A stretch of DNA of 64,000 bases from Clostridium sp. (GTDB lineage Bacteria > Bacteroidota > Bacteroidia > Bacteroidales > Bacteroidaceae): NCBI GenBank assembly GCA_023663705.1, contig JAMPGY010000003.1:1-64000 (forward strand). The letters are read 5' to 3'. The notes below the pieces were generated by a model. That model was not told the origin of the DNA. It ran no database searches and saw only the letters and a program-made list of their open reading frames with translations. The translations under genes and the position numbers were made by a program. Numbering within the stretch: the stretch's first letter is position 1; every line of letters begins with the position of its first letter. This document shows, piece after piece, positions 35,792 to 44,900 of the stretch.

Positions 35792-36859
35792 TTATTTCAG
35801 ATAATAAATGTAGTTCTCGGCCGAGAGCAGTTCGATGGGCATGTAGTTGTCTCTGGGGATTTCCTGTTTCAGTACGACATGGTTGAACATGGTCTTCACG
35901 CAGTCGTAGCCCTGTCGCCAGGGATGCTGGGCGATCAGAAACGAGATGGCTCCTTTCTGCAGGCATTCCATGTTGCGGTCTATCATGTCATAGCCCACCA
36001 GCGAGAAGTCTCGTCTGTTCTTGCGCAGCAGATATTCGGCCGGAATATAGGCCAGTGAACTGAACGTGATGCCGTTTTTCACCAGAGGGTGGTCGATGAA
36101 GAAGCGTTCCAGTTGTTCGCTGTAACTCCGGCTCCCGTCCAGCTGGATGATCAACTCCGTTATCTGGTTGTCCGGATGGTGCTCCAACATGTATTGCCGG
36201 AAGCCAATCTCGCGAAACTCCTGCTGTTTGGACGCGATGCGGTTGTTCTTCATGAATTTGATGAGCACCACATTGCTGCTGTTTTGTGAGGTGAGCATCA
36301 GGATACGGGCGGCGAAACGTCCGCTTTTCAGCGGATCCTGTCCGTAGAAGGTCAGAGCCTTGAGATCGGGCATATTGGAGTCCAACAGGATAAAGGGAAT
36401 ATCCTGCCGGTTCAGTTCCGTGCAGAAGGAGGCCGTCACATTGTGTTCCTGCGGCACGATAATCATGCCGTCCGGCTGCTCTTTCAATGCATTTTCCGAG
36501 GCTTCGGCAAAAGATTCCGGATGGAACTGGTCGTAGTAGTTTACGTTCAGTGTGAAATGAAAGTCGTTGTATTTCTCGATGGCAGCCTGAAGTCCGCCTT
36601 CCACTTCCGACCAATAAGCGTCCTGGTCGTGTGCGGGCAGTATGCACTGAAACTTATATCTTTTGTTGGATGCCAATGCGCTGGCATACATATTTGGCTG
36701 GTAATTAATGTCTTTGAGTACATTCTCCACCTTTATCCGGGCTTTTTCCGAAACATTGGGGCGGCCGTGTAAGACACGATCCACGGTACCCACCGAAACG
36801 CCGGCCTGCTCAGCTATATCCTTGATGCGTATTTTTTCTGTAGGGTTAACTTCTGTCAT
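35792..36859 (-). CDS. LacI-family transcriptional regulator
   Basis: 355 residues. The N-terminal HTH is clear (RIKDIAEQAGVSVGTVDRVLHGRPNVS, residues about 10-36) with a hinge region (ARIKVENVLKDINYQPN). The effector domain is a periplasmic-binding-protein-like type 1 fold (about 65-350). It is divergent from kdgK-eda with 140 bases between start of transcription regions, so it most likely controls those genes in response to a uronate-derived sugar acid. A candidate operator overlaps the kdgK transcription start. The effector is inferred. Confidence 0.9.
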   Translation of the reverse strand: MTEVNPTEKIRIKDIAEQAGVSVGTVDRVLHGRPNVSEKARIKVENVLKDINYQPNMYASALASNKRYKFQCILPAHDQDAYWSEVEGGLQAAIEKYNDFHFTLNVNYYDQFHPESFAEASENALKEQPDGMIIVPQEHNVTASFCTELNRQDIPFILLDSNMPDLKALTFYGQDPLKSGRFAARILMLTSQNSSNVVLIKFMKNNRIASKQQEFREIGFRQYMLEHHPDNQITELIIQLDGSRSYSEQLERFFIDHPLVKNGITFSSLAYIPAEYLLRKNRRDFSLVGYDMIDRNMECLQKGAISFLIAQHPWRQGYDCVKTMFNHVVLKQEIPRDNYMPIELLSAENYIYYLK

Positions 36860-36989
36860 GTCGTATTTACTTCTGGAAATGTAGTCACGAAGATAACATT
36901 TTTGCCGCAGTCAGCCTTATTTTTTACATGAAAACTGATTCTCATCGAAAATTTAGCGGGATTTGAGCGGGTATTATCTGAAAAATATC

Positions 36990-36997
36990 TATATTTG
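36990..36997 (+). promoter_or_regulatory. -7 element for kdgK-eda
   Basis: TATATTTG matches TAnnTTTG and lies 86 bases upstream of the chosen kdgK start. Confidence 0.55.
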
Positions 36998-37000
36998 TTG

Positions 37001-37021
37001 TGCCCATTCAAGAATTGGGCA
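37001..37021 (+). promoter_or_regulatory. Candidate operator of the divergent LacI-type regulator
   Basis: TGCCCA and TGGGCA form an inverted repeat with a 9-base spacer, placed right at the expected transcription start of kdgK. Position and symmetry suit a repressor site, but only 6 bp per arm are symmetric. Confidence 0.4.
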
Positions 37022-37083
37022 CGTACACAGACAACAAACACATAATATATATATACGATAAAATAACTTGTAAGTCTTCAGCT

Positions 37084-38106
37084 ATGGGCAAGATTGTAAC
37101 TATGGGTGAGATTATGCTCCGTTTGTCTACACCCGGACAAACACGATTCGTTCAGACAGATTCGTTTGACATCAATTATGGAGGCGGTGAGGCTAACGTA
37201 GCTGTCAGTGTGGCCAATTACGGGCATGAGGCCTATTTTGTGTCCAAGTTGCCTGCCCACGAGATGGGACAAGCGGCTGTGAATGCACTGCGTCGTTACG
37301 GTGTGCATACCGACTATGTGGCACGGGGCGGCAACCGCATCGGCATCTACTATCTGGAGACCGGTGCCTCCATGCGCCCGTCCAAAGTTATTTACGACCG
37401 TGCCGGCTCTTCTGTAGCCGAGGCTGTTCCGGAGGACTTCGACTTTGATGCCATTATGGAGGGAGCCGATTGGTTTCATTGGAGCGGTATCACGCCGGCC
37501 TTGTCAGCGCAGAGCGCGGAATGTCTGCGTCTGGCGTGCATCGCAGCCCGAAAACATGGGGTCACTGTGTCGTGCGACTTGAATTTCCGCAAGAAGTTGT
37601 GGACACCGCAACAGGCACAGCAGGTGATGCGCCCCCTGATGCAATATGTGGACGTGTGCATCGGCAACGAGGAAGATGCCGAACTCTGTCTGGGATTCAA
37701 GCCCGAGGCCAATGTGGAAAGCGGAAACACCGATGCCGAGGGCTACAAAGGCATTTTCAAGGGGATGATGGACACATTCGGGTTCAAATATGTGATTTCC
37801 ACTCTGCGCGAATCATTTTCGGCAACCCGCAACGGATGGAAGGCTATGATCTACAACGGGGAGGAATTCTACGTGTCCAAGCGTTATGACATAGATCCCA
37901 TTATCGATCGCGTGGGGGGCGGCGACTCTTTTTCCGCTGGCATCATCCACGGATTGCTCACGATGTCGTCGCAGGGGGATGCGCTGGAATTTGCCGTGGC
38001 AGCATCGGCACTTAAGCACACCATTCCCGGTGATTTCAACATGGTGTCGGCCGAAGAGGTTGCCGCGTTGGCCGGAGGTGCAGCCAACGGACGTGTGCAG
38101 CGTTGA
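37084..38106 (+). CDS. kdgK: 2-keto-3-deoxygluconate kinase (PfkB family)
   Basis: 340 residues from the ATG of MGKIVTMGEIMLRLSTPG. The in-frame upstream ATG at 37000 precedes the predicted transcription start and is rejected. PfkB features are NYGGGEANVAVSVA in the N-terminal half and GGGDSFSAG near the C-terminus, where the Asp is the catalytic base. It phosphorylates KDG to KDPG, which the next gene's aldolase cleaves. Neighbour eda supports the substrate. Confidence 0.9.
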   Translation: MGKIVTMGEIMLRLSTPGQTRFVQTDSFDINYGGGEANVAVSVANYGHEAYFVSKLPAHEMGQAAVNALRRYGVHTDYVARGGNRIGIYYLETGASMRPSKVIYDRAGSSVAEAVPEDFDFDAIMEGADWFHWSGITPALSAQSAECLRLACIAARKHGVTVSCDLNFRKKLWTPQQAQQVMRPLMQYVDVCIGNEEDAELCLGFKPEANVESGNTDAEGYKGIFKGMMDTFGFKYVISTLRESFSATRNGWKAMIYNGEEFYVSKRYDIDPIIDRVGGGDSFSAGIIHGLLTMSSQGDALEFAVAASALKHTIPGDFNMVSAEEVAALAGGAANGRVQR

Positions 38107-38145
38107 TCTTCACAGTATGGTTCGAGAAAATAAATAGTAGTAGAT

Positions 38146-38814
38146 ATGGCAAGATTTGACAAAATAGCAGTTCTGCAGAAAATAGGACAGACTGGTATGG
38201 TGCCGGTGTTCTATCACAAGGATGCCGAAACGGCAAAAAAGGTGATAAAGGCTTGTTACGAGGGTGGTGTGCGTGCCTTTGAATTTACCAATCGCGGCGA
38301 CTTTGCCCAAGAGGTGTTTGCCGAGTGTGTGAAATTCGCTGCGACAGAGTGTCCCGAGTTGGCGCTGGGTATCGGTTCGGTGGTGGATGCGCCAACGGCC
38401 GCGCTCTACATACAGTTGGGCGCTTGCTTCGTGGTGGGACCGCTGTTCAACCCCGACATTGTTCCGGTATGCAACCGTCGCCTCGTTCCCTACTGTCCGG
38501 GATGCGGCACGGTGTCCGAAGTGGGCAAGGCTCAGGAGATGGGTTGCGACCTCTGCAAGTTGTTCCCCGGTGATGTCTACGGCCCGGCTTTCGTGAAGGG
38601 CATGATGGCGCCCTGCCCGTGGACCAAGCTGATGGTGACAGGGGGCGTGGCCCCCACACAGGAAAATCTCACTGCCTGGATCAAGGCCGGTGTATATTGT
38701 GTGGGCATGGGATCCAAGTTATTCCCCAAGGAAAAGGTAGAGGCAGGAGATTGGGCCTATGTGATGGAGATGTGCCGTCAGTCGCTTAAGTATATTGCAA
38801 TGGCCCGCGGATAA
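38146..38814 (+). CDS. eda: KDPG / KHG aldolase
   Basis: 222 residues. Catalytic residues of class I KDPG aldolases are visible: Glu and Arg in EFTNRG and the Schiff-base Lys in [11 protein letters not shown]. It splits 2-keto-3-deoxy-6-phosphogluconate into pyruvate and glyceraldehyde 3-phosphate. It follows kdgK by 39 bases; together they complete uronate/Entner-Doudoroff-type catabolism, consistent with pectin or alginate-like substrates. A terminator follows. Confidence 0.93.
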   Translation: MARFDKIAVLQKIGQTGMVPVFYHKDAETAKKVIKACYEGGVRAFEFTNRGDFAQEVFAECVKFAATECPELALGIGSVVDAPTAALYIQLGACFVVGPLFNPDIVPVCNRRLVPYCPGCGTVSEVGKAQEMGCDLCKLFPGDVYGPAFVKGMMAPCPWTKLMVTGGVAPTQENLTAWIKAGVYCVGMGSKLFPKEKVEAGDWAYVMEMCRQSLKYIAMARG

Positions 38815-38855
38815 TATTCCGCAGAGTTTTTTTAGGTGTATTTAGTATAGGGGTG

Positions 38856-38888
38856 CGCCAGCACTTTCCCTGTGGGGAAGTGTTGGCG
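38856..38888 (+). terminator. Intrinsic terminator after eda
   Basis: CGCCAGCACTT pairs with AAGTGTTGGCG (one G-T wobble) with an 11-base loop, then TTTACTTTACT. Confidence 0.8.
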
Positions 38889-38978
38889 TTTACTTTACTC
38901 CAAAGCATTCCTTCGGAGTCAATCGAATCGGATGATATATGTGGATTTATCTCCCCATTGTGTTTGTGACGAGAAAAG

Positions 38979-39047
38979 CTTCAATGGTTCAAACTATTTG
39001 TGATTCAGAGAGAAAAGGTTCAGCCTTCCTTCAGTTTTCCTTCAGGA
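38979..39047 (+). repeat. 69-bp inverted repeat, left arm
   Basis: The reverse complement of this stretch is identical over all 69 bases to 39398-39466; both flanking bases then mismatch. The arm itself contains internal short repeats (CCTTCCTTCAG, TTTTCCTTCAGGA). Confidence 0.9.
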
Positions 39048-39233
39048 AAGCTTCAGACGACAGGGCTGTTGGCAGTTCCAAACGGCAGGCCGGTCATCGG
39101 TTGTAACTTATCGGTTGTTTATGCAATAAATACCATTTAATAAATTGAATTTCAATTAGAAAAGGTTCAGCAGAAGGCGCCGGGCATCCGATTGAGGACG
39201 GTGCGCCATTGGAACAACCTGTGCAATGTTGTC

Positions 39234-39311
39234 CCGTAGGCATACGGGATGTTGACTCGTAGGCCTACGGTTACCCCCAAGGAATAGCCTACGGTATCCT
39301 GAGCCGTAGGC
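39234..39311. repeat. Alternating CCGTAGGC / GCCTACGG palindromes
   Basis: The 8-mer CCGTAGGC occurs at 39234-39241 and 39304-39311, its complement GCCTACGG at 39263-39270 and 39287-39294, and a one-base variant at 39257-39264. Pairs of these form CGTAGGCCTACG and an 8-bp stem with a 9-base loop. Confidence 0.8.
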
Positions 39312-39397
39312 AAGCGGCTTGACTGGTAATAAACCGCCTGTTTTCAGAGGAAAAACAGGTGGTTTCCCTTAGAGAAACCTATGGATTGCTGAACCCA

Positions 39398-39466
39398 TCC
39401 TGAAGGAAAACTGAAGGAAGGCTGAACCTTTTCTCTCTGAATCACAAATAGTTTGAACCATTGAAG
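39398..39466 (-). repeat. 69-bp inverted repeat, right arm
   Basis: The perfect inverted copy of 38979-39047, separated from it by 350 bases. A partial third piece (AGAAAAGGTTCAG near 39157) lies inside the interval. Confidence 0.9.
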
Positions 39467-39558
39467 GATATTTCTGACAAACAAAACAGGAGTGAGGGCG
39501 AGTGTTGAATGCCCGCTACCTGTCGGCTTTCTCCACCTGTGCGTCACGTTGCTCCCGC

Positions 39559-39673
39559 TGTATGTGTACTGAATCTCGTTATGTATGTGTACTGAACTCC
39601 GCTATGTACGTGTACTGAACCCTGTTATGTACGTGTACTGAGTCCCGTTATGTACGTATATTGAGCAAAAATA
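39559..39673. repeat. 23-bp tandem repeat, about five copies
   Basis: Copies begin at 39559, 39582, 39605, 39628 and 39651 with the common core TGTAYGTGTACTGA. The first four are close to each other, and the last is degenerate in its second half. There are no unrelated spacers between copies, so it is a minisatellite rather than a CRISPR. Confidence 0.88.
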
Positions 39674-39796
39674 ATGGTCCTCCATATATGGCATTCCTTT
39701 TTTGTAATGAACGTTATATGGTCTTAGTTTCCGGCAGTTCATATAAATAATGTGCTGATATTCCCGGGTTGTCAACGTAAAGGAAATGAAAGCGGC

Positions 39797-39832
39797 AAGG
39801 CCGGCCCGGCAGTGAATGCCAAGGTCGGTCTT
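39797..39832 (+). terminator. Orphan terminator-like hairpin
   Basis: AAGGCCGGCC pairs with GGTCGGTCTT (with G-U pairs), and GCA with TGC around GTGAA. GTTCTTTTTA follows. It has the right sense for a plus-strand transcript, yet no plus-strand gene precedes it after the eda terminator. Confidence 0.45.
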
Positions 39833-39856
39833 GTTCTTTTTATCCGGATGCTTCGT

Positions 39857-40462
39857 CTATTGGAACAATTTACAGAAGCCCTGTTTGTTAAACTGATAAT
39901 ACATGTCAATGCGCTCCGGAGTGTCGTTTTCAAGCAGAAGGAGAAGCTCACGTGCAAACTCCAGTGTGGCAGAACCGTTGGCCGTTACGATGTTTCCGTC
40001 GCTCACGGCCTGTTGAGACTTGTACATGGATGCATTGGTATAGTTTTCGCCTCCCCACAGTTTGAGTTGATCCGGTCCGTTTCCGGTGTGAGCCACGTGG
40101 TTCAGGAAACCATGCTTGGCCATGAAAGATGCCGCATTGCAGATGGCACCTATTGTGCGATGATGGGCTATGGCATCCTTTACCAGCGGCACAACCTTGT
40201 CGGCCACCGGTGTGCCCCACGAGTATCCTCCGATGAGCACCAGCGCGGCATAGTCGGTGGGCATGGTATCGAACGTGTAGTCTGGCGTGATGAGATAGCC
40301 TCCGCATGCCCGGACGGGATCATTAGTGGGAGCCACAATCTTGTTGACATACTTGGGATTTTCCTTCAGTGCATATTCATCGCAACTGATGGCCTGTGCC
40401 AGATACACCATTTCGTGTGCGGCATAGTCCGGCAGGAGCAGATATAATACTTCGTTTTTCAT
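39857..40462 (-). CDS. DJ-1/PfpI-family protein
   Basis: 201 residues, class-I glutamine-amidotransferase-like fold. The nucleophile elbow is IGAICNAASFM (Cys near residue 101). VLIGGYSWGTP supplies the oxyanion region. Members act as proteases, deglycases or chaperones; the exact activity is not predictable. It has its own promoter and is not linked to the efflux operon, which ends upstream at a terminator. Confidence 0.85.
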   Translation of the reverse strand: MKNEVLYLLLPDYAAHEMVYLAQAISCDEYALKENPKYVNKIVAPTNDPVRACGGYLITPDYTFDTMPTDYAALVLIGGYSWGTPVADKVVPLVKDAIAHHRTIGAICNAASFMAKHGFLNHVAHTGNGPDQLKLWGGENYTNASMYKSQQAVSDGNIVTANGSATLEFARELLLLLENDTPERIDMYYQFNKQGFCKLFQ

Positions 40463-40526
40463 TGGTGATGTTTTGGGTTGTTATCAGGGGAACCGGAAGA
40501 TGTCTTCTTTGTGTGTTCCACACGTG

Positions 40527-40534
40527 CAAAGGTA
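40527..40534 (-). promoter_or_regulatory. -7 element for the DJ-1/PfpI gene
   Basis: The minus strand reads TACCTTTG, 64 bases upstream of the ATG. Confidence 0.5.
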
Positions 40535-40550
40535 ATACAAATAAACGAAA

Positions 40551-40582
40551 AAGTCCGGTTTGCCTGACAACAAACCGGACTT
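40551..40582 (-). terminator. Intrinsic terminator of the RND efflux operon
   Basis: AAGTCCGGTTTG and CAAACCGGACTT form a perfect 12-bp stem with an 8-base loop. On the minus strand TTTCGTTTAT follows, 29 bases after the TolC-like stop codon. Confidence 0.85.
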
Positions 40583-40610
40583 GAATAGGAGGAGAAAATG
40601 AATCTCCGTG

Positions 40611-41978
40611 TTAGTATTCGCAACCTCCGCCCAGAGCCTGATACAGTTCGATGGCAGCCTGTATCTGACTGAAATCGTTGCTGATCTGAGCCATCTGAGT
40701 GCCCAGCAAGCCCTGTTGTGCGGTGAGCACCTGCAGATAGTTGGTAGGGGAGTTCTGCATCAGGAGTTCAGTGCTCTTGACAGCAGTCTCCATCGCTTTC
40801 ACCTGCTTGGCATAGTAGGTCTGCTTCTCCTCTGTGCTCTGGATTTTGGTCAGTGCGGCGTTCACGTCGGCACCGGCATTCAACAAGGTTTGCTGGAAAG
40901 CCAACTTGCTCTGCTCCTGTTGTGATTTACTGATTTTCAACTGGGCGCGCAGGCGTCCGTTCTGCAAGAGCGGCTGTGTGAGCGAAGCCATGGCGTTCCA
41001 AATCCATTTGCCCGGATTAACCACCATGCTCCCCAGACTATTGGTGAAGCCGATGGTGCCGCTCAGGTTGATGGCGGGGTAGAACGAAGAGCGTGCGGCA
41101 TTGGTCGTGTAATGAGCCATGGCCAGTTGTGCCTCGGCCATCTTCACGTCCGGACGGTTGGCCAGTGCGGCCATGGGTATACCGGCATTGAGCTTGGCCG
41201 GCACCTGCCAGTCTTTCAACGAACCGATCTCGTATTGCTGCGGCATGTCGCCGAGCAAGGCGGCGAAGTCATCCTGCAGGTCGCTCAGTTGCTGCTTCAG
41301 GTCGGTAATCTGCGTGCAGATGTTGTAGTAGTTCGCTTCGGTCTGAGACACGGCGGCCATATTGCTCTGTCCGGCTTCCATCAGCGCACGGGTCATCTCT
41401 ACGTTCTTCTTCCACAGTTGTTCCGTCTCCATGCTCAGGCGCAGCTGCTCCTTAATCATGGCCAGCGAATAATAGTAGTTGGCGATGGCACCAATCATCT
41501 GTGCCTGTACGGCTTGCTTATACACCTGACTGTTTTGGAGCTGTACCTTGGCTTTGCGCTTTGCATTAAGCAGGTTGCCGAAGATGTCGAGCTGCCAGGA
41601 GGCGGCAACGGGCAGGGTGTAGGTCTGTGTGGCCTTACCCCAGTCCACACCGCTCAGGCTTCCTTGCGGAGCAAAGGCCAGGCTGGGCACATAAGCCCAT
41701 TTGGCAATGCTCAGTGCGGCCTGCGCCTGCTCGATTTGCAGCTGAGCCGAGCGCATGTCGGTGTTCTGGGCCAGTCCGTGCTCAATCAGCGCTTGCAGTT
41801 TGGGGTCGGTGAACACCTCTCTCCACGACAGGGAGGCCATGCCCAGAGAGTCGGCCGTCTGACCGGACGTGCGATAGAGGTTGTCCGTCTGAATGTCTGC
41901 CGGCCGTTCGTATTTGTTGTAGATGCCGCAACTGCTCAACAGAGCAGTCGCAGCCATAGTCATGATTATCTTTTTCAT
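40611..41978 (-). CDS. TolC/OprM-family outer-membrane efflux lipoprotein
   Basis: 455 residues. The signal peptide ends in a lipobox (ALLSSC, about residues 12-17), as in the NodT/OprM lipoprotein branch. Two repeated halves of long helices carry the family pattern (AQLQIEQAQAALSIAKWAYVPSLA near 80-105, and AEAQLAMAHYTTNAARSSFYPAI later). It forms the outer-membrane channel of the pump. Its start overlaps the stop of the RND gene by 1 base. Confidence 0.92.
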   Translation of the reverse strand: MKKIIMTMAATALLSSCGIYNKYERPADIQTDNLYRTSGQTADSLGMASLSWREVFTDPKLQALIEHGLAQNTDMRSAQLQIEQAQAALSIAKWAYVPSLAFAPQGSLSGVDWGKATQTYTLPVAASWQLDIFGNLLNAKRKAKVQLQNSQVYKQAVQAQMIGAIANYYYSLAMIKEQLRLSMETEQLWKKNVEMTRALMEAGQSNMAAVSQTEANYYNICTQITDLKQQLSDLQDDFAALLGDMPQQYEIGSLKDWQVPAKLNAGIPMAALANRPDVKMAEAQLAMAHYTTNAARSSFYPAINLSGTIGFTNSLGSMVVNPGKWIWNAMASLTQPLLQNGRLRAQLKISKSQQEQSKLAFQQTLLNAGADVNAALTKIQSTEEKQTYYAKQVKAMETAVKSTELLMQNSPTNYLQVLTAQQGLLGTQMAQISNDFSQIQAAIELYQALGGGCEY

Positions 41979-44900
41979 TATTTGTTGTCTTTATCAGCGT
42001 TTAATGCCTCGCGTGCAGCTTGGCTCTTTTCTTGTTCCAGTTTGAACTGCCGGTCGGCTTCCACCTTCATGGCCGGACGCAGACGCTCCTGCAGATATTC
42101 AAAGAATACGAAGAAGACGGGCACCGTGAAGAGGATGGCGATTGTACCCACAAAGGCACCACCCACCACGCCTACGGCGATGGTACGGTTACCGTTGGCA
42201 CCGGCACCGCTGGCAAACATCAACGGGATCATACCGAAGATGAGGGTGAGCACCGTCATCAGGATCGGACGCAGACGGGCTTCGCAGGCGGCATAGGCTG
42301 ATTCCACGATACCCATGCCTTTGCGGCGACGCTCCAGTGCGAACTCGGTGATCAGGATGGCTGTTTTGGCCAACAGACCGATCAACATGATCACACCTGT
42401 TTGCAGGTAGATGTTGTTCTCAATGGTTCCGATCACGTAGCTCAGTTTGAGAGGACCCATCGAGATGCCACCCAACTGGTTCCACAACCAAGCGAAACCG
42501 AATGAACCCATAAGACCGGCCGGTACGGACAAAATAACAGCCCAAGGCACAAGGAAACTCTCATAGAGACAACTGAGGATAAGGAAGATCAATACAACAC
42601 AGATGAGGTAGATAAGTTCCGTGGAGTGGTTGCCAATGGTCTGTGCTTCCTCACGGCTGATAGAACCGTATTCATAGCCGATGTGACTCGGCAACGTCTC
42701 GGCAGATACCTCCTCAATGACCTTCATGACATCCGTCGTGGAATATCCGGCTGCAGCTACCACGCTGAAATCCAATGCGGAGAATAGGTTGAAACGGTTG
42801 TCTACTTCAGGACCGAGAACCGGTGTGAGCTTGATGAACTGTGACAGCGGAGCCATCTCGCTACCGTTGCGCACAAACATATTGTTCAGGGCATGTTCGT
42901 CCAAACGGGCTGTTTCTTCGGCCTGAAGCATCACACGGTATACTTTACCGAACTGGTTCATGTTGCTGATGTATGATCCACCGCAATATGCACCTAATGT
43001 ACTCAGCACAGTGGCAGGAGAGATTCCGGCACGTTTACATTGTGCGGCATCCACTTCTACCTGAAGCTGCGGGAAGTCGCGCGAGTAGGTGGTCATGGCC
43101 ATCATCACCTCCGGACGCTCATTGAGTTTGGCCTGGAACACTTTTGCCTGCTCAAAGAAAGTGGCCTTGTCGCCGCCGGATTTATCTTGCAAGTGGAGTT
43201 CGACCATACCGCCCATACCGTAACCCGAAATCATAGGCGGCTGGAAGATCATGATCTGTGCTCCCGGAATCTTGGAAAGCATCATGTACAGTTTACCGTA
43301 AACGATATCAGCTTGATGGGCGAATCCCCCAAGTCCTTTCAAACGTTCTTCCCAAGGTTTCAGACGAACGATAAACAAACCGTAGGATGTACCTTGGCCG
43401 GACATAAATCCGTAACCGGCCACACGGCTGAAGTCCTGCACCTCGTCTATTGTCTTGATGCTGTCTTCCACTTGATTCAGGATCTCGTTGGTAGTGGCCA
43501 GGTTGCTGCCCGGTGAGCAACTAACGTTGAGCATCAGCACACCCTGGTCTTCCTGAGGAACAAGGCCGGTCTTCAGGGACCCTGCTGCAAGAACCAGCAA
43601 TACACAAGCTACGGCGAAACCGATCCATGAGTATAAGCGGTGGCCAAAGAGGAAACGCATACCTTTCACATATTTGTTGGAAATGGCGGTATAGGTAGCA
43701 TTGTAGGCGGCACGCACACGACCGTTGAAGCTCTTGGCACTCTTGGTGCCGTCGGACGGGCGCATCATCATGGCGCATAACGCGGGACAGAGCACGAGGG
43801 CGGACACGCAGGACAGACCTACGGCGCCGGCCATCGTGATACCGAACTGAGTGTAGAACACACCGCTCGTACCGCCCATGAACGTCACGGGGATGAACAC
43901 AGCCATAAACACGAAGGTACAGGAGATAACGGCCATGGTCACATCACTCATGGCATCCTTAGTGGCCTGATAGGACGAGGTGTAGCCGGCATCGAACTTG
44001 GCCTGTACGGCCTCGACCACCACGATGGCATCGTCCACCACCGTACCGATAGCCAGCACGAGTGCAAACAATGTCAGCAAGTTAATGGTGAATCCCGCCA
44101 TTTGTAGGATGGCAAATGTACCTACCATTGATACGATGATGGAAATAGAGGGAATGATGGTGGCCTTGAGATCCTGAAGGAAGAAGTATACCACGAGGAT
44201 CACGAGAAGAATGGCAATAAACAGCGTCTCCCATACATTGTGTATTGAAGCCAACAGGAAGTCGTTGGAACTCATCATGTTGACAAAGTGTACGCCCTCG
44301 GGAAGGTCGTTGGACAACTCCTTCAGTTTGGCGGATACGCGGTCGTTGGTTTCCTTGGCGTTGGAGCCGGCCAACTGATAAGTCATGAATGTGATGCCCG
44401 GCTTGCCGTTGGTGGCACCGTGAAACGCGTATGAAATTGCACCCAATTCAATTTCGGCCACATCTTTCAGACGCAGTAATGAGCCGTCGGCCTTGGCCAT
44501 GATCACAATGTTTCTGAACTCTTCGATTTCCTGCAGACGTCCCGTGTATTTCATGGTATATTGGAACACGTTGTCATAGCCCTTGCCATGGTTGCCGTTG
44601 ACGGGTCTCTCGCCCAGCGAACCGGTGGGAGACTCCAAGTTCTGCTCACCGATGACTCCGGTGATATCGTCTGGCATCAGGTGGTACTGTGCCATTACAT
44701 CGGGTTTCAGCCAAATACGCAGTGAATAGGTACCGCCCATCACCATCACGTCACCTACACCCTCCACACGTTTCATCTGCGGAACGATGTTGATGTCAAG
44801 GTAGTTGGACAAGAAGTCTTCGTCGTATTTCGTGGGATCCTCACTGACCAGCGCATTAATCTGGAGGAAAGAGGTCTGACGTTTCTGGGTGGTCACACCG

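Larger units (their letters stand above)
38889..39856. other. Gene-free repeat-rich stretch
   Basis: Nearly 1 kb with no convincing coding frame on either strand. It holds a perfect 69-bp inverted repeat pair around 350 bases of palindrome-rich sequence, a block of about five 23-bp tandem repeats, a minus-strand promoter-like TATTTTTG (39666-39673) and a plus-strand terminator-like hairpin. The repeats are listed separately. Confidence 0.75.

Noticed and set aside
38979-39466. Insertion sequence
   Set aside because: The interval has inverted arms but no transposase frame and is under 500 bp. I therefore list it as an inverted repeat element, possibly a MITE, not an IS.
39559-39673. Possible CRISPR array
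   Set aside because: The 23-bp units are directly adjacent with no unrelated spacers, and no cas genes are present. It is a tandem repeat.
39752-40447. 231-residue plus-strand open frame
   Set aside because: It lies antisense to the DJ-1/PfpI gene, whose active-site Cys motif is clear. It has no domain of its own.
41112-42296. 394-residue plus-strand open frame across the TolC-like and RND genes
   Set aside because: It crosses two well-supported minus-strand genes and has no family features.
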